A stretch of 64,000 nt of DNA from positions 5,446,001 through 5,510,000 of the forward strand of contig NZ_CP041146.1 of NCBI RefSeq assembly GCF_006494775.1. Direction: 5' to 3'. Shown here piece by piece: positions 51,047 to 58,949 of this stretch. Within the stretch, counting starts at the first letter, position 1. Every line of letters starts with the position of its first letter. This stretch comes from Nocardioides humi (GTDB lineage Bacteria > Actinomycetota > Actinomycetes > Propionibacteriales > Nocardioidaceae). Under the pieces are notes generated by a model. It was not told the DNA's origin. It saw nothing but the letters and a program-made list of their open reading frames with translations, and ran no database searches. Both the position numbers and the translations under genes were made by a program.

Positions 51047-51814
51047 TCAGGACGCGGGCGGGCGGTCGTACGGCCACGCGAGCGGGTCGCCGCCGTACTC
51101 ACTCGGCCCGCTCGTCGGCGGGATGCCCGGGAGGATCGAGTCCTCCACGACCGTCGCCTCACCACGCACCGTCTGCGAGTGCCGGAAGTTCGGTCGTCGC
51201 TCGTACTCCGCCGCGTCCTCAGAGTCGTACTCGCGCCAAGCTTCTGCACGCGCATTGCTCTGCGCCTGGGCGACGTCCTCCCACGTCGGCTCGTGGCCCC
51301 CACCCCCACCAGAAGGGAGGCCGCTCGGCTCGTCGTACTCAATCGCGCCACGGTCGAACTGCTCAGCGCTCGCGGCTTCCATCAGGTGGTCCCACTTGCT
51401 CACGCCGACCTCAAGCTTGGCGCCAGGACCATGACCCGTCCTGTCGAGAATCCCCAACGCCGCACGGACCTTGGTCGAGTCGTCGGCGTTCTTGTCCGTG
51501 AGCACCTTGTGGAGCGCGGCAAGCGCCGGATCGACCAACTCCAGCAGCCGCTCCTTGGCCTTGCGCTTGTGGTCCGGGTGATTCCCACCGTGCTTCACGC
51601 AGACCAGCGAGCCGATGCGTGGCTTCATGCCGCATGGCTTCCCGGCATTGGGACCGTGCTTGGTGTGGGCGTTGCAGCCCTCATGGAGGAGCCCACACTT
51701 CTCACAGGTGGGACGGTTCGCGGGCCCAGCGGCACTTTCACGCTCCGCCATGCTGCTCGCCCCAGCCCTCGGCTTCTTCCCAATGGGGCTTCTAGCCGCC
51801 TTCTTCCTGTCCAT
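51047..51814 (-). CDS. Small terminase subunit-like protein (TerS)
   Basis: The 255-residue protein has a Cys-rich start (CEKCGLLHEGCNAHTK, then PCGMKPRIGSLVCVKHGG) followed by ERLLELVDPALAALHKVL and KVRAALGILDRTGHGPGA. This zinc-motif plus helical layout matches small terminases of many actinophages, which bind the packaging site. No large terminase is in the element, so packaging would depend on a helper phage. The acidic C-terminal half is disordered. Start ATG 51814 after AGGAGG. Confidence 0.7.
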   Translation of the reverse strand: MDRKKAARSPIGKKPRAGASSMAERESAAGPANRPTCEKCGLLHEGCNAHTKHGPNAGKPCGMKPRIGSLVCVKHGGNHPDHKRKAKERLLELVDPALAALHKVLTDKNADDSTKVRAALGILDRTGHGPGAKLEVGVSKWDHLMEAASAEQFDRGAIEYDEPSGLPSGGGGGHEPTWEDVAQAQSNARAEAWREYDSEDAAEYERRPNFRHSQTVRGEATVVEDSILPGIPPTSGPSEYGGDPLAWPYDRPPAS

Positions 51815-51852
51815 TCCTCGGCCTCCTATCTCGTCGCTTCAGTCGCCGTCGC

Positions 51853-51986
51853 GGGGACTGCGGGTGCGCGGCGTCCCCGACGAGTCCCCGCTACCGCACT
51901 CCCCGTAGGGGTGCGGGGACTCGGGGACTCGCCCGCAGTGGCCGCTGCGGGTACTCGTGCGGGTACTTGCGGGGACTCGGGGACTC
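51853..51986. repeat. GGGGACTC iteron-like repeats (candidate origin)
   Basis: GGGGACTC occurs in tandem pairs at 51915/51923 and 51971/51979, as GGGGACTG at 51853, inverted at 51882, and as GGGTACTC/T at 51949 and 51961. A hairpin with CCCC-GTA-GGGG lies at 51901-51911. The array directly follows and overlaps the end of the ATPase gene, the same position as the GGGGAGGTC array of element 1. Confidence 0.6.
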
Positions 51987-53322
51987 ACGGTTTCGCCCCA
52001 CGACCGCCAGCACAACCAGCACGCTTCTTGGTGAAGTCGGCCACCTGAGCGGGCGACTTCCTGACGCAGGAGGGGTGGGGGCAAGGACGCTCCACGCCTC
52101 CGTCTCCGATCCACCAGACCTTGGCGTTGCGAGCGCCGTGCGTATGGTGGATGCGCTTCTGGTCGTCCAACTCGCGCAACGCGGCGCTGACCAGACCCTT
52201 CTTGCTCGTGTCGCCCAACGCTTGCTCGATCGCGCCGACCTGTCGTGCCTTCTCCGGGGTGTCGGTCGGCAACTCGGTTAGGTGCTTGATCGCCTTGTCC
52301 TTGTAGGCGTCGATCTCTGTTCGCCGCTGGGCGCTCGCGCCGGACTTCTCCTCGCCGAATGCCAGTCGCCGCGTCGTCCAGTCAAAGGTGACGCTGAACT
52401 CGGGATAGTCCACGTCGCGACCGCTCGCATTGAGGAAGCGCTCGTCATTGCTCGACGTGTAGGTCCAGAACGCATCGACGTTGTCCATGAGCGCCGTAGC
52501 GCCACGAGCCCGCGCTTGCGACTTGGAGCCGTTGCCCTCGCCGGTGCCCTGCTGCGCGGTCCAGACGACCGCTCTGACTCCGGCCCGGCGAGCGATCCAC
52601 TGCACGCGCCGGAAGAAGTCGCCCGCGCCGGTGTTGTCGTTCTCTTCCAGACCGTTGAGCGCGGCCTGCCAGGTGTCGATGATCCAGACCTTGACGTTGC
52701 GCTCCTGCAACCACTCGACCGCCCATTCAGCGTCGTGGTCGCGCATCATGTCGACGTGGTAGCCGCGCAGATGCAACAGGCTCACGCGCTTGGTGTTCTT
52801 GATGCCGTGCTCGTCGGCCCACTCGCGCCACTGCCAGTCAGGCAGTTCGTAGTTCCAGACCCCGACGACGCCGCCAACGTCGCCGACCTTGAACTGATCG
52901 AGGAAGGGCTGCCGGTCTGCCAGCGACCGCACCAGGTTCAGCAGAAGCGTGGTCTTGCCGACCTTGTAGCGAGCGATGATGGCGAGCGTCTGACCGTCCC
53001 AGAGGATCGTTCCCTCGCGCTCGTCGCGGTCGGTGTCGTGAAGGATCGGCAGCCGCGTCGTGCGGTCGGGCTGCCTCAGTTCCTCTGCGAGCGTGCGGAA
53101 TGTCGGCGGCGGATCGAACTGCTGCTGCTCGTACAGGTCCCGCGCCACATCGTTGACGGCCATGCGCTTGAGTTGGCTGAACACCGCCTCCGGATTGAGG
53201 TGCAGGACAAGGTCGTCGTCGCTCGACTCGCTGATCAGACGCCCCAACGCACTAGAGAGCTTGCCCTTGACAGCCGCAAGGTCATGGGCAGCGGCAGGAT
53301 CGCCGCCAGAACTAGGCTTCAT
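51985..53322 (-). CDS. RepA-like RecA-fold ATPase of element 2
   Basis: The 445-residue protein has an N-terminal helical region, Walker A ARYKVGKTT (about residues 117-125), Walker B VWIIDTWQ (about 213-220), sensor-type VWTAQQG, and a C-terminal winged helix with a Cys-rich end. It aligns with the ATPase of element 1 through LLLNL, FL, NYE, W and WAD spacing, so the two elements share a replication helicase family. ATG 53322 (or GTG 53325) after AAAGGA. Confidence 0.8.
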   Translation of the reverse strand: MKPSSGGDPAAAHDLAAVKGKLSSALGRLISESSDDDLVLHLNPEAVFSQLKRMAVNDVARDLYEQQQFDPPPTFRTLAEELRQPDRTTRLPILHDTDRDEREGTILWDGQTLAIIARYKVGKTTLLLNLVRSLADRQPFLDQFKVGDVGGVVGVWNYELPDWQWREWADEHGIKNTKRVSLLHLRGYHVDMMRDHDAEWAVEWLQERNVKVWIIDTWQAALNGLEENDNTGAGDFFRRVQWIARRAGVRAVVWTAQQGTGEGNGSKSQARARGATALMDNVDAFWTYTSSNDERFLNASGRDVDYPEFSVTFDWTTRRLAFGEEKSGASAQRRTEIDAYKDKAIKHLTELPTDTPEKARQVGAIEQALGDTSKKGLVSAALRELDDQKRIHHTHGARNAKVWWIGDGGVERPCPHPSCVRKSPAQVADFTKKRAGCAGGRGAKP

Positions 53323-53386
53323 CACGAAGTCCTTTCATTGAGGACCCCGGCTCGGTCGTCCTCATCGCCGGGGTCCTCGTCGTTGG

Positions 53387-53578
53387 TCAGGCCTCGGCGT
53401 TCGAGCCGTCGCACATGTCGCAGATCGGTCGTCCCGCAGCGTTGACCGCAACTCCGCCACAATCAGGTGGCAGCAGCGTCGAGCCGCAGTCGGCGCAGCC
53501 GGGATCGTCCTCCGGGTTGTCCAGCAGCCAGTTCATGAACGCGATGAGGTCGCCCTCGATCAGTTGCTTCCTCCACAT
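53387..53578 (-). CDS. Small zinc-motif protein (63 aa)
   Basis: The protein reads MWRKQLIEGDLIAFMNWLLD and then CADCG and CDMC motifs, a likely zinc ribbon. ATG 53578 with AAGGAG upstream is preferred over longer frames, which would translate the structured leader. It lies 64 bases before the ATPase gene in the same direction. Confidence 0.6.
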   Translation of the reverse strand: MWRKQLIEGDLIAFMNWLLDNPEDDPGCADCGSTLLPPDCGGVAVNAAGRPICDMCDGSNAEA

Positions 53579-53600
53579 GGCAGGCTCCTTCTCTTGTTCG

Positions 53601-53665
53601 GCTGGCAGGCCTTGTTTGAGGGAGCGGACGGGGAAGGCCTGCCAGCACAAGACCCGTCCGCTCCC
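53601..53665 (-). ncRNA. Interleaved inverted repeats (possible pseudoknot/switch RNA)
   Basis: Arms A (53601-53613) and A' (53634-53646) are perfect 13-bp inverted repeats; arms B (53620-53632) and B' (53653-53665) are another perfect 13-bp pair. The order A-B-A'-B' means both stems cannot form as simple nested hairpins: they are alternatives or make a pseudoknot. The structure lies in the 93-base leader of the 63-aa gene, just before its ribosome-binding site, upstream of the ATPase gene. Confidence 0.6.
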
Positions 53666-53671
53666 GGCTCT

Positions 53672-53818
53672 CTACCGGCGGCGCCGCCCGTCCGGTCGCT
53701 CCTGCATCAGTCGTTGGAGGTCGGTGTTGCGAACCTCGGCATGCAGTGGGCAGTCGTCGGGTCGTCCGCGCCACGGGCACCCCTTGACCGGGCAACCCTG
53801 TTCGCGGCTCGACTCCAT
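53672..53818 (-). CDS. Small Cys/His protein (48 aa)
   Basis: The frame reads MESSREQGCPVKGCPWRGRP then DDCPLHAEVRNTDLQRLMQE and a basic end. Four Cys/His residues (CPVKGCP, CPLH) form a likely zinc knuckle. It starts 6 bases after the primase stop. Supported by frame, spacing and motif. Confidence 0.55.
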   Translation of the reverse strand: MESSREQGCPVKGCPWRGRPDDCPLHAEVRNTDLQRLMQERPDGRRRR

Positions 53819-53824
53819 CGACTC

Positions 53825-54580
53825 TCACCGCTCGCCGTCCACGAGCGTCGGACGCCAGTTGCGGATGCCGGGGTCGAACTGCACGACGTATCCGTTGTTG
53901 GCGTTGACCCACCCCAACCCCTCCACGCGGGCCAGGCCGTCGTACTCGTCGGCGTCGAGCGACCCCGAGGACCCCACCGAGCCTCCGCCGCCTGGGGCGT
54001 ACTGGGTTGCCGCTCTTTCGAGGCGGTCGAGGTCGACCACCCGGAAACCGTCAAGCCGTAGGCCAGCGTCGAGAACGTCGGTCACGTCCTTGTGCCTGCG
54101 CCGCTTCGGCGTGATGACCGTGATGCGGCGCTGCTCCGCGCCGACCTCGCGGAGGTTCTGGTACCAGCGCCATGCGGAGCGAGCACCTGCCACGTCCTGA
54201 TCGGCTGCGATCAGCAAGTCGGACCGGCTGTTGAACCTCACGAACCACTCGGCTTGCTCGACACGTGGCCGTACAGGGTTCGTTGCGCTGGTCGAGGTCA
54301 TGCCGGTGATCCCGGTGAGGTTGTCCGAGTCCTTCTCGCCCTCGCAGATAACGAGCGGGACATCCGCCCTGAGTGCGGCGGCAACCTCCTGAAGCTTGTA
54401 GATCACGCGGCCCCACTCGCCTGCATCAGCGGCAGGGATTCCCTTCGTCAGGACGGCCGTGTCGCCCTCCCATCGGAGGAACTTGCCCCAGCGGAAGTCC
54501 TTGGGGTCGAGCCGGACCTTGCAGAACCGAAGTCGGCCCTTCTCGTCGGTGTAGTCGTATCGGGTCACGACGCGGCCCAT
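53825..54580 (-). CDS. Toprim primase-like protein
   Basis: The 251-residue protein has Toprim motifs: VICEGEKDSDNLTG with the catalytic Glu (about residues 77-90) and LLIAADQDVAGA with the metal-binding Asp pair (about 121-132). The N-terminal part has strands typical of phage primases that lack a zinc finger. With the RepA-like ATPase it would give the element its own replication initiation. Start lies one base after the preceding stop. Confidence 0.72.
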   Translation of the reverse strand: MGRVVTRYDYTDEKGRLRFCKVRLDPKDFRWGKFLRWEGDTAVLTKGIPAADAGEWGRVIYKLQEVAAALRADVPLVICEGEKDSDNLTGITGMTSTSATNPVRPRVEQAEWFVRFNSRSDLLIAADQDVAGARSAWRWYQNLREVGAEQRRITVITPKRRRHKDVTDVLDAGLRLDGFRVVDLDRLERAATQYAPGGGGSVGSSGSLDADEYDGLARVEGLGWVNANNGYVVQFDPGIRNWRPTLVDGER

Positions 54581-54581
54581 G

Positions 54582-54821
54582 TCAGGCGTCCTCGGTGGTG
54601 AGCGTGCGGGTCATGAACTCGGTGACCTCGATCAGACGGATCACCTGATCCCACGGCACGGTGATGATCCAGCCGGGCCGGTCCACGTCGTTGTCCGGGA
54701 CTTGCAAGGTGACCGAGTGCTCGCAGGATTCGAGCACCCATCCATAGGCGCCGTCGTCGGTGACGGTCTCCACGCGGACCATGAGGTCCATTGACGAACT
54801 AGACTTACGAGCGTGCGACAT
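54582..54821 (-). CDS. Small beta-rich protein (79 aa)
   Basis: The protein contains MVRVETVTDDGAYGWVLE and CEHSVTLQVPDNDVDRPGWI, likely a small barrel. ATG 54821 is preceded by AAAGGA. One base separates it from the primase gene. No known family. Confidence 0.55.
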   Translation of the reverse strand: MSHARKSSSSMDLMVRVETVTDDGAYGWVLESCEHSVTLQVPDNDVDRPGWIITVPWDQVIRLIEVTEFMTRTLTTEDA

Positions 54822-54926
54822 AGCGATTCCTTTCCACGGGGTTGTGTCGCCAAGGAGCAGCGCGGGTGAGGCGTGAGGGTTTGTCCGATCCCTGAGGAGT
54901 CCCCACCCGCGCCGCTGGTCCTTCGG

Positions 54927-55133
54927 TCAGCCCTCTCCGGGCCAGTAGCGGCTCTCAAGCCACGCATCGACGCTCTCCGGGTTGACCCGGATATGGCCGA
55001 TCTTGATCGCCTCAATCTCGCCGCGCTCGACGGCGTTCTTGATGACGCGCCACTCGATGCCGTAGTCGTCGGCGGTCTCGCGCATGTTCGGCCACGATGC
55101 GGCCTCGCGAGCCTTCTGCTTCATGTCAGGCAT
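54927..55133 (-). CDS. Small DNA-binding protein (68 aa)
   Basis: The layout YGIEWRVIKNAVERGEIEAI then KIGHIRVNPESVDAWLES matches excisionase/MerR-type winged helices. It may regulate the replication genes or act in excision. ATG overlaps the end of the preceding gene by 8 bases. Confidence 0.65.
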   Translation of the reverse strand: MPDMKQKAREAASWPNMRETADDYGIEWRVIKNAVERGEIEAIKIGHIRVNPESVDAWLESRYWPGEG

Positions 55134-55572
55134 TGATCTCTCCCGTCTCGATGAGGACGTCAGGGTTGAGGTGGTTGACGCACGACTGGCACAGGACGAG
55201 CGCCGCGAGGTTCCGGCGAATGTTGACCACGGCGACCCCAGCGGGGACACCCAGGACGCGGCAGCGGTCGCACTCGACCTCACGGCGCGGCGCGGTCGCG
55301 ACGACCTGTCGGGTGATGTCGTGCGGGGTGAGCGCGTGGTCAAGCTCGACCATCCGGCTCATGGATGCGTAGAGCAGGTATGCCCGATCACTCCGCATCC
55401 CGACCCACTCGCCGCCCATGAACTCTTCCAGCAGCACGCGCTCGACCTCATCGTCATTCGCCAGTTGCTCGTTGAAGGTCCACGCCTTGTCGACCTCGTT
55501 GATGAGCGACAGAACCTGATCGACCTGCGCCCGCTGCCCAGGCGTCAGCGCGGCGGACTCTCCCGGCTGCAT
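55126..55572 (-). CDS. Hypothetical protein with two Cys pairs (148 aa)
   Basis: Mostly helical N-terminal half, then CDRCRVLG and CQSCVNHL as a probable zinc site. It starts 2 bases after the capsid gene stop and ends overlapping the next gene, so it shares their transcript. Function unknown. Confidence 0.6.
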   Translation of the reverse strand: MQPGESAALTPGQRAQVDQVLSLINEVDKAWTFNEQLANDDEVERVLLEEFMGGEWVGMRSDRAYLLYASMSRMVELDHALTPHDITRQVVATAPRREVECDRCRVLGVPAGVAVVNIRRNLAALVLCQSCVNHLNPDVLIETGEINA

Positions 55573-55574
55573 CG

Positions 55575-56672
55575 CTAGTAACCGGCCGGCACTGCATAGG
55601 CGGGGTTGGCCGTCACCTGCATGACAGCCGCAGCGCCACGGTGCCGGACACCGGTTCCGAAGCCGCGGAGGAAGGTGGAGTCGATGATCGGGTAGGCGTT
55701 GTTGTCACCGCCGAGAAGCTTGAGGCCCTGCAGGTTCGCCTGCGGGTGCTGACGGATGGCCACCGGGTTGAACGCCGAGTTGGGACCACCGGTCGCGACG
55801 GCAATCACGTACCCAGCGGGCACCAACGAACTGATCCCGACGAATGCCGGACCATAGGCACCGATCAAAGGGAGGTCTCCGATCTTGGCCGGAGGCGTGT
55901 CGCCCACGACGCTCTCGGAGGTCAGCCGGGCCGGTGCGCCGTCTCCAGGAATGAAGTCGTAACTCCCCTCGCCGCCACCCGCCACGCTGCGGAAAGTTCG
56001 GATCTGGTTGCCCTCAACTCGGTTGACGAGCAGCACGAGTTGGCCGTTCGTGCCGTCCCCGTAGCCGTGCTCAAGGACAAGCTCCATGAGCGCATCGACT
56101 GCGATCTGCCCACCGGCAGCGGAGAGGCTGGCCGTGCCTGATGTGACGTAGTGAGAATGAACCCCGAACGTCTGGCCGTCGTGCTCGGGCGGCACCATCG
56201 CGTCGCCGTTCCACAGCGGGTACACCGCGGCCCCCTTCTCGTTGGTGCGGGCCACGTTGTTCAGCAGCGCCGAGAGGACGGCCTGGAACAGCTGCTTGTT
56301 GTCAGCCTCCAGGACGCTGTTCGTGATCGCATCGGTCTGCTCACGCGTCGCCGACGCAAGGAACTGCCAGGTGAACCTCGTTGCGGCATCCCTGAACTTG
56401 AAGGTGTAGCCGAGTTCCACGCCCTCAACGGTCGGCCGCGACGCCACCGGGATCCCGTACTCGGTCGCATCCTCGAAAGATGCACCGGTGAAGGACTGAA
56501 GGACGGCGTCAACCGCGAGCGTCGTCTTGAACGTCAGCAGATTCGACAGCGTGTCGCGACGAGCGTTGAACTCCTTCACGACTTCGGAGTAGTCCGCCCA
56601 CAGACGGTTGAGGTCGGTACCGTCCCCGAGCCGAGTGAGCAGGTCGCCGGTTGAACTGATTCCACGAGCCAT
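55575..56672 (-). CDS. Major capsid protein-like
   Basis: The 365-residue protein has an N-terminal helix (DLNRLWADYSEVVKEFNARR), central LGYTFKFRDAATRFTWQFLA, a long helix with NSVLEADNKQLFQAVLSALL and a C-terminal strand region ending GTGVRHRGAAAVMQVTANPA. This composition matches phage major capsid proteins of actinophages (HK97-like or encapsulin-like fold expected). It starts the leftward operon, ahead of the replication genes, and no portal, protease or scaffold gene is next to it. ATG 56672 follows GGGAGG. It might form small capsids or modify those of a helper. Confidence 0.72.
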   Translation of the reverse strand: MARGISSTGDLLTRLGDGTDLNRLWADYSEVVKEFNARRDTLSNLLTFKTTLAVDAVLQSFTGASFEDATEYGIPVASRPTVEGVELGYTFKFRDAATRFTWQFLASATREQTDAITNSVLEADNKQLFQAVLSALLNNVARTNEKGAAVYPLWNGDAMVPPEHDGQTFGVHSHYVTSGTASLSAAGGQIAVDALMELVLEHGYGDGTNGQLVLLVNRVEGNQIRTFRSVAGGGEGSYDFIPGDGAPARLTSESVVGDTPPAKIGDLPLIGAYGPAFVGISSLVPAGYVIAVATGGPNSAFNPVAIRQHPQANLQGLKLLGGDNNAYPIIDSTFLRGFGTGVRHRGAAAVMQVTANPAYAVPAGY

Positions 56673-56703
56673 TGGGCCCTCCCTACGAAGTGGTTGACTA
56701 GGC

Positions 56704-56717
56704 AACTAACGCTAGTT
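56704..56717. promoter_or_regulatory. Palindrome upstream of capsid gene
   Basis: AACTA-ACGC-TAGTT lies 32 bases before the capsid start, in the likely promoter. It may be an operator. The remaining 150 bases up to the HTH gene show nothing clear. Confidence 0.35.
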
Positions 56718-56883
56718 CCGTCGGGTCGGCTGCTTCCGAGTTATGTGCGCCGCTCGTGCGAACGGGGTCCTCTGGTCGTCCACACGAACAGCGCGCCGCT
56801 ATTGAGGTTTCAGGCTGCGGTTGGTCTGAGCACCCACCGACCCGCTGGGACAGGAATCCCCACCCCAGCGAGACGGAAGGCGC

Positions 56884-57066
56884 TCAGGAGACGGACGCCT
56901 CGATGAAGGCAGAGACGTCCTCGGGTCGGAACCGCAGGCGCTGGCTACCGGCCAGGCGCACGGGACGTAGTGCGCCGTCACGAGCGAACTTGCGCACGGT
57001 GTACGGGGCGACGCTGAGGATCTCTGCGACCTCGTCAACGGTCAGAAGATGAGCAAGGGCTGCCAT
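56884..57066 (-). CDS. Excisionase-like HTH protein of element 2
   Basis: The 60-residue protein (LLTVDEVAEILSVAPYTVRK, then FARDGALRPVRLAGSQRLRF) is an AlpA/excisionase-type winged helix. It is at the right edge near attR and probably assists excision or activates the capsid operon. The 292 bases between it and attR hold no gene I can support. Confidence 0.75.
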   Translation of the reverse strand: MAALAHLLTVDEVAEILSVAPYTVRKFARDGALRPVRLAGSQRLRFRPEDVSAFIEASVS

Positions 57067-57358
57067 GTCGAACCTTCCGGGTGCGGCTCGCGCTCGGCCG
57101 CAAGTGATGGGAAGGCATGGCAGCCCTGTGACTTACGCAGGCGACTGTAGCCGAGTGCGGCGGGGTGCCGCTGGTACGGAACCAAGCTGTTGGGCAGCGA
57201 CCCCGAACGGACCCCGCTCGCGCCGTTTCGGGGTGTTGCTCACTGGGGCGCGGCGTCGCTCGCCGTACCGACGTTTCTGCAGGTCATCGGGCGTGTCGGC
57301 ACGGAATCCCGCATAGGCACTGGCGATTCGGCAAACCGTGGACGCCTCAGGGCCGGGT

Positions 57359-57401
57359 ACTCATAATCCTTGGGTCGTGGGTTCGAGCCCCACCCGGCCT
57401 A
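57359..57401 (+). pseudogene. 3' half of the split tRNA(CAU) gene and attR
   Basis: Begins with the repeat ACTCATAA (57359-57366), then TCCTT, variable loop, T arm GTGGG/CCCAC and acceptor CCGGCCT with discriminator A; no CCA. It completes the 5' half at 46247 perfectly. Confidence 0.85.
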
Positions 57402-57408
57402 CTCCGCG

Positions 57409-58155
57409 TCACTCGCCCCAGCCCATGGGGAACACCTCGAACGGCGCGGCGAACGCGGCGCCCAGCCGCGACCCGGCGGTGCGCGACATGCCCTCCAGGA
57501 ACTCCCGCGGGTCCCAGTTCTCCCAGCCCAGTCCGTCGATGTACGCCGCGTGCGCCTTCAGCGACTCGACACCGGCGTCGAAGGTGGCGGTCGTGTCGAC
57601 GGCGTGGGTGGCGTCGGGGGAGCCGAACGCCCACACCGCCCGGACGCCGCTCCACGGCTCGAGCCCGTCGCCGAGCTGGTCGGCGAAGACCCACCGGTTC
57701 CCCGCATCCCGTACGGCGTCCACGACCGCGCGCCCGACGGCGATGTGGTCCGCCTGGTTGAGGTTCCGCCCGCCCCAGGTGTCGCGGAAGTTGCCGGTGA
57801 TCACGATGTCCGGCCGGTGCCGCCGGACCTCGGCGGCGATGACCCGCCGCAGCCCGACGCCGTACTCCAGGACGCCGTCGGGCTGGCGCAGGAAGTCGAC
57901 GACGTCGACGCCGACGATCTCCGCGGAGCGGACCTGCTCGGTCTCGCGCACCTCCCGGCAGGTGTCGGGGTCGAGGCCGTCGATGCCGGCCTCGCCGCTG
58001 GTCACCATGCAGTAGGCGACGGTCTTGCCCTGTCCGGTCCAGCGGGCGACCGCGGCCGCGGCGCCGAACTCCATGTCGTCGGGGTGCGCGACGACGCACA
58101 GGGCGCGCTCCCAGTCCTCGTCGAGCGGCTGCAGTGGTGCGGGCTTCTCGGTCAT
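57409..58155 (-). CDS. PIG-L family deacetylase
   Basis: The 248-residue protein has the zinc-binding AHPDD motif (about residues 23-27), DIVITGNFRDTW and NQADHIAVGRAVVDA (third zinc ligand His). The family deacetylates N-acetylglucosamine conjugates such as mycothiol precursors or their adducts. The exact substrate is unknown. It ends 7 bases from the tRNA remnant and is preceded on the same strand by the DUF72 gene. Confidence 0.87.
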   Translation of the reverse strand: MTEKPAPLQPLDEDWERALCVVAHPDDMEFGAAAAVARWTGQGKTVAYCMVTSGEAGIDGLDPDTCREVRETEQVRSAEIVGVDVVDFLRQPDGVLEYGVGLRRVIAAEVRRHRPDIVITGNFRDTWGGRNLNQADHIAVGRAVVDAVRDAGNRWVFADQLGDGLEPWSGVRAVWAFGSPDATHAVDTTATFDAGVESLKAHAAYIDGLGWENWDPREFLEGMSRTAGSRLGAAFAAPFEVFPMGWGE

Positions 58156-58167
58156 GCACCGAGCATG

Positions 58168-58908
58168 TCACTCGTCCCCGCCACGGCCCAGCCGCTCGAT
58201 CAGGGCCACGGCGTCGTGGGGCGCCCGGCCGCGCGCGTCGTTGTCGAAGTAGACGAACACGTCGGCGTCGTTCGACCAGCGCCGGCACTTCCGCGCCCAC
58301 CGGTCGAGCGAGCGGGCGGCGTACCCGCTGGCGTAGAGCTCGGTGTGCCCGTGCAGCCGCACGTACGCCACGTCGCTGGTGACCACCTCCGCCATCGGCC
58401 AGCGCCCGGGCGAGTCGGAGACCACGCAGCCGATCCCGTGCTCGCGCATCTGCGCGAACGCCTCGTCGGCGCAGAAGCTGCGGTGACGGAACTCCACGAC
58501 GTGCCGCACGTCGGTCGGCAGCAGCCCGTAGAACGAGCCCATCAGGTCGGCGTCGTACGACAGCGACGCGGGGAGCTGCCACAGCACCGGCCCGAGCTTC
58601 GGGCCCAGCTCGCGCGCGCCCGAGTCGAAGAAGCGGCCCAGCCCCTCCTCCACGTCCCGCAGCCGCTCGAGGTGGGTGATGAACCGGCTGCCCTTGACCG
58701 CGTACACGAAGTCGTCGGGGGCGGCGTCGCGCCACGTCCGGTACGACGACGGCCGCTGCAGCGAGTAGAAGGAGCCGTTGATCTCGATCGACGACATCCG
58801 ACCGGCCAGGTAGGACAGCTCCTCGCGCTGCACCAGCCCCTTCGGGTAGAAGTCGCCGCGCCAGGAGGCGTACGCCCAGCCCGACGTGCCCACGCGGATG
58901 CGACCCAT
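58168..58908 (-). CDS. DUF72 family protein
   Basis: The 246-residue protein begins MGRIRVGTSGWAYASWRGDF and contains VKGSRFITHLERL, VEFRHRSF and AYVRLHGH, the hallmarks of the DUF72 (YecE-like) TIM-barrel family of unknown function. ATG 58908. It is divergent from the methylase with 41 bp between, and 12 bases precede the PIG-L gene. Confidence 0.88.
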   Translation of the reverse strand: MGRIRVGTSGWAYASWRGDFYPKGLVQREELSYLAGRMSSIEINGSFYSLQRPSSYRTWRDAAPDDFVYAVKGSRFITHLERLRDVEEGLGRFFDSGARELGPKLGPVLWQLPASLSYDADLMGSFYGLLPTDVRHVVEFRHRSFCADEAFAQMREHGIGCVVSDSPGRWPMAEVVTSDVAYVRLHGHTELYASGYAARSLDRWARKCRRWSNDADVFVYFDNDARGRAPHDAVALIERLGRGGDE

Positions 58909-58949
58909 CGACACGCGGTACCCGGGCGGAGGCACCCTAGGCTGCGGTC

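Larger units (their letters stand above)
46278..57366 (-). mobile_element. Integrated element 2 (tRNA-CAU), capsid-encoding satellite-like
   Basis: The 11.1-kb insert is bounded by the 8-bp repeat ACTCATAA, the tRNA anticodon loop plus one base. It carries its own tRNA(CAU), two recombinases, an XRE regulator with a divergent partner, TerS-like, RepA-like ATPase with iterons, Toprim primase, many tiny zinc-motif proteins and one major-capsid-like protein. No portal, large terminase, tail or lysis gene is visible. Joining the ends in silico gives flanking inverted repeats around the core, which supports these boundaries. Confidence 0.85.
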
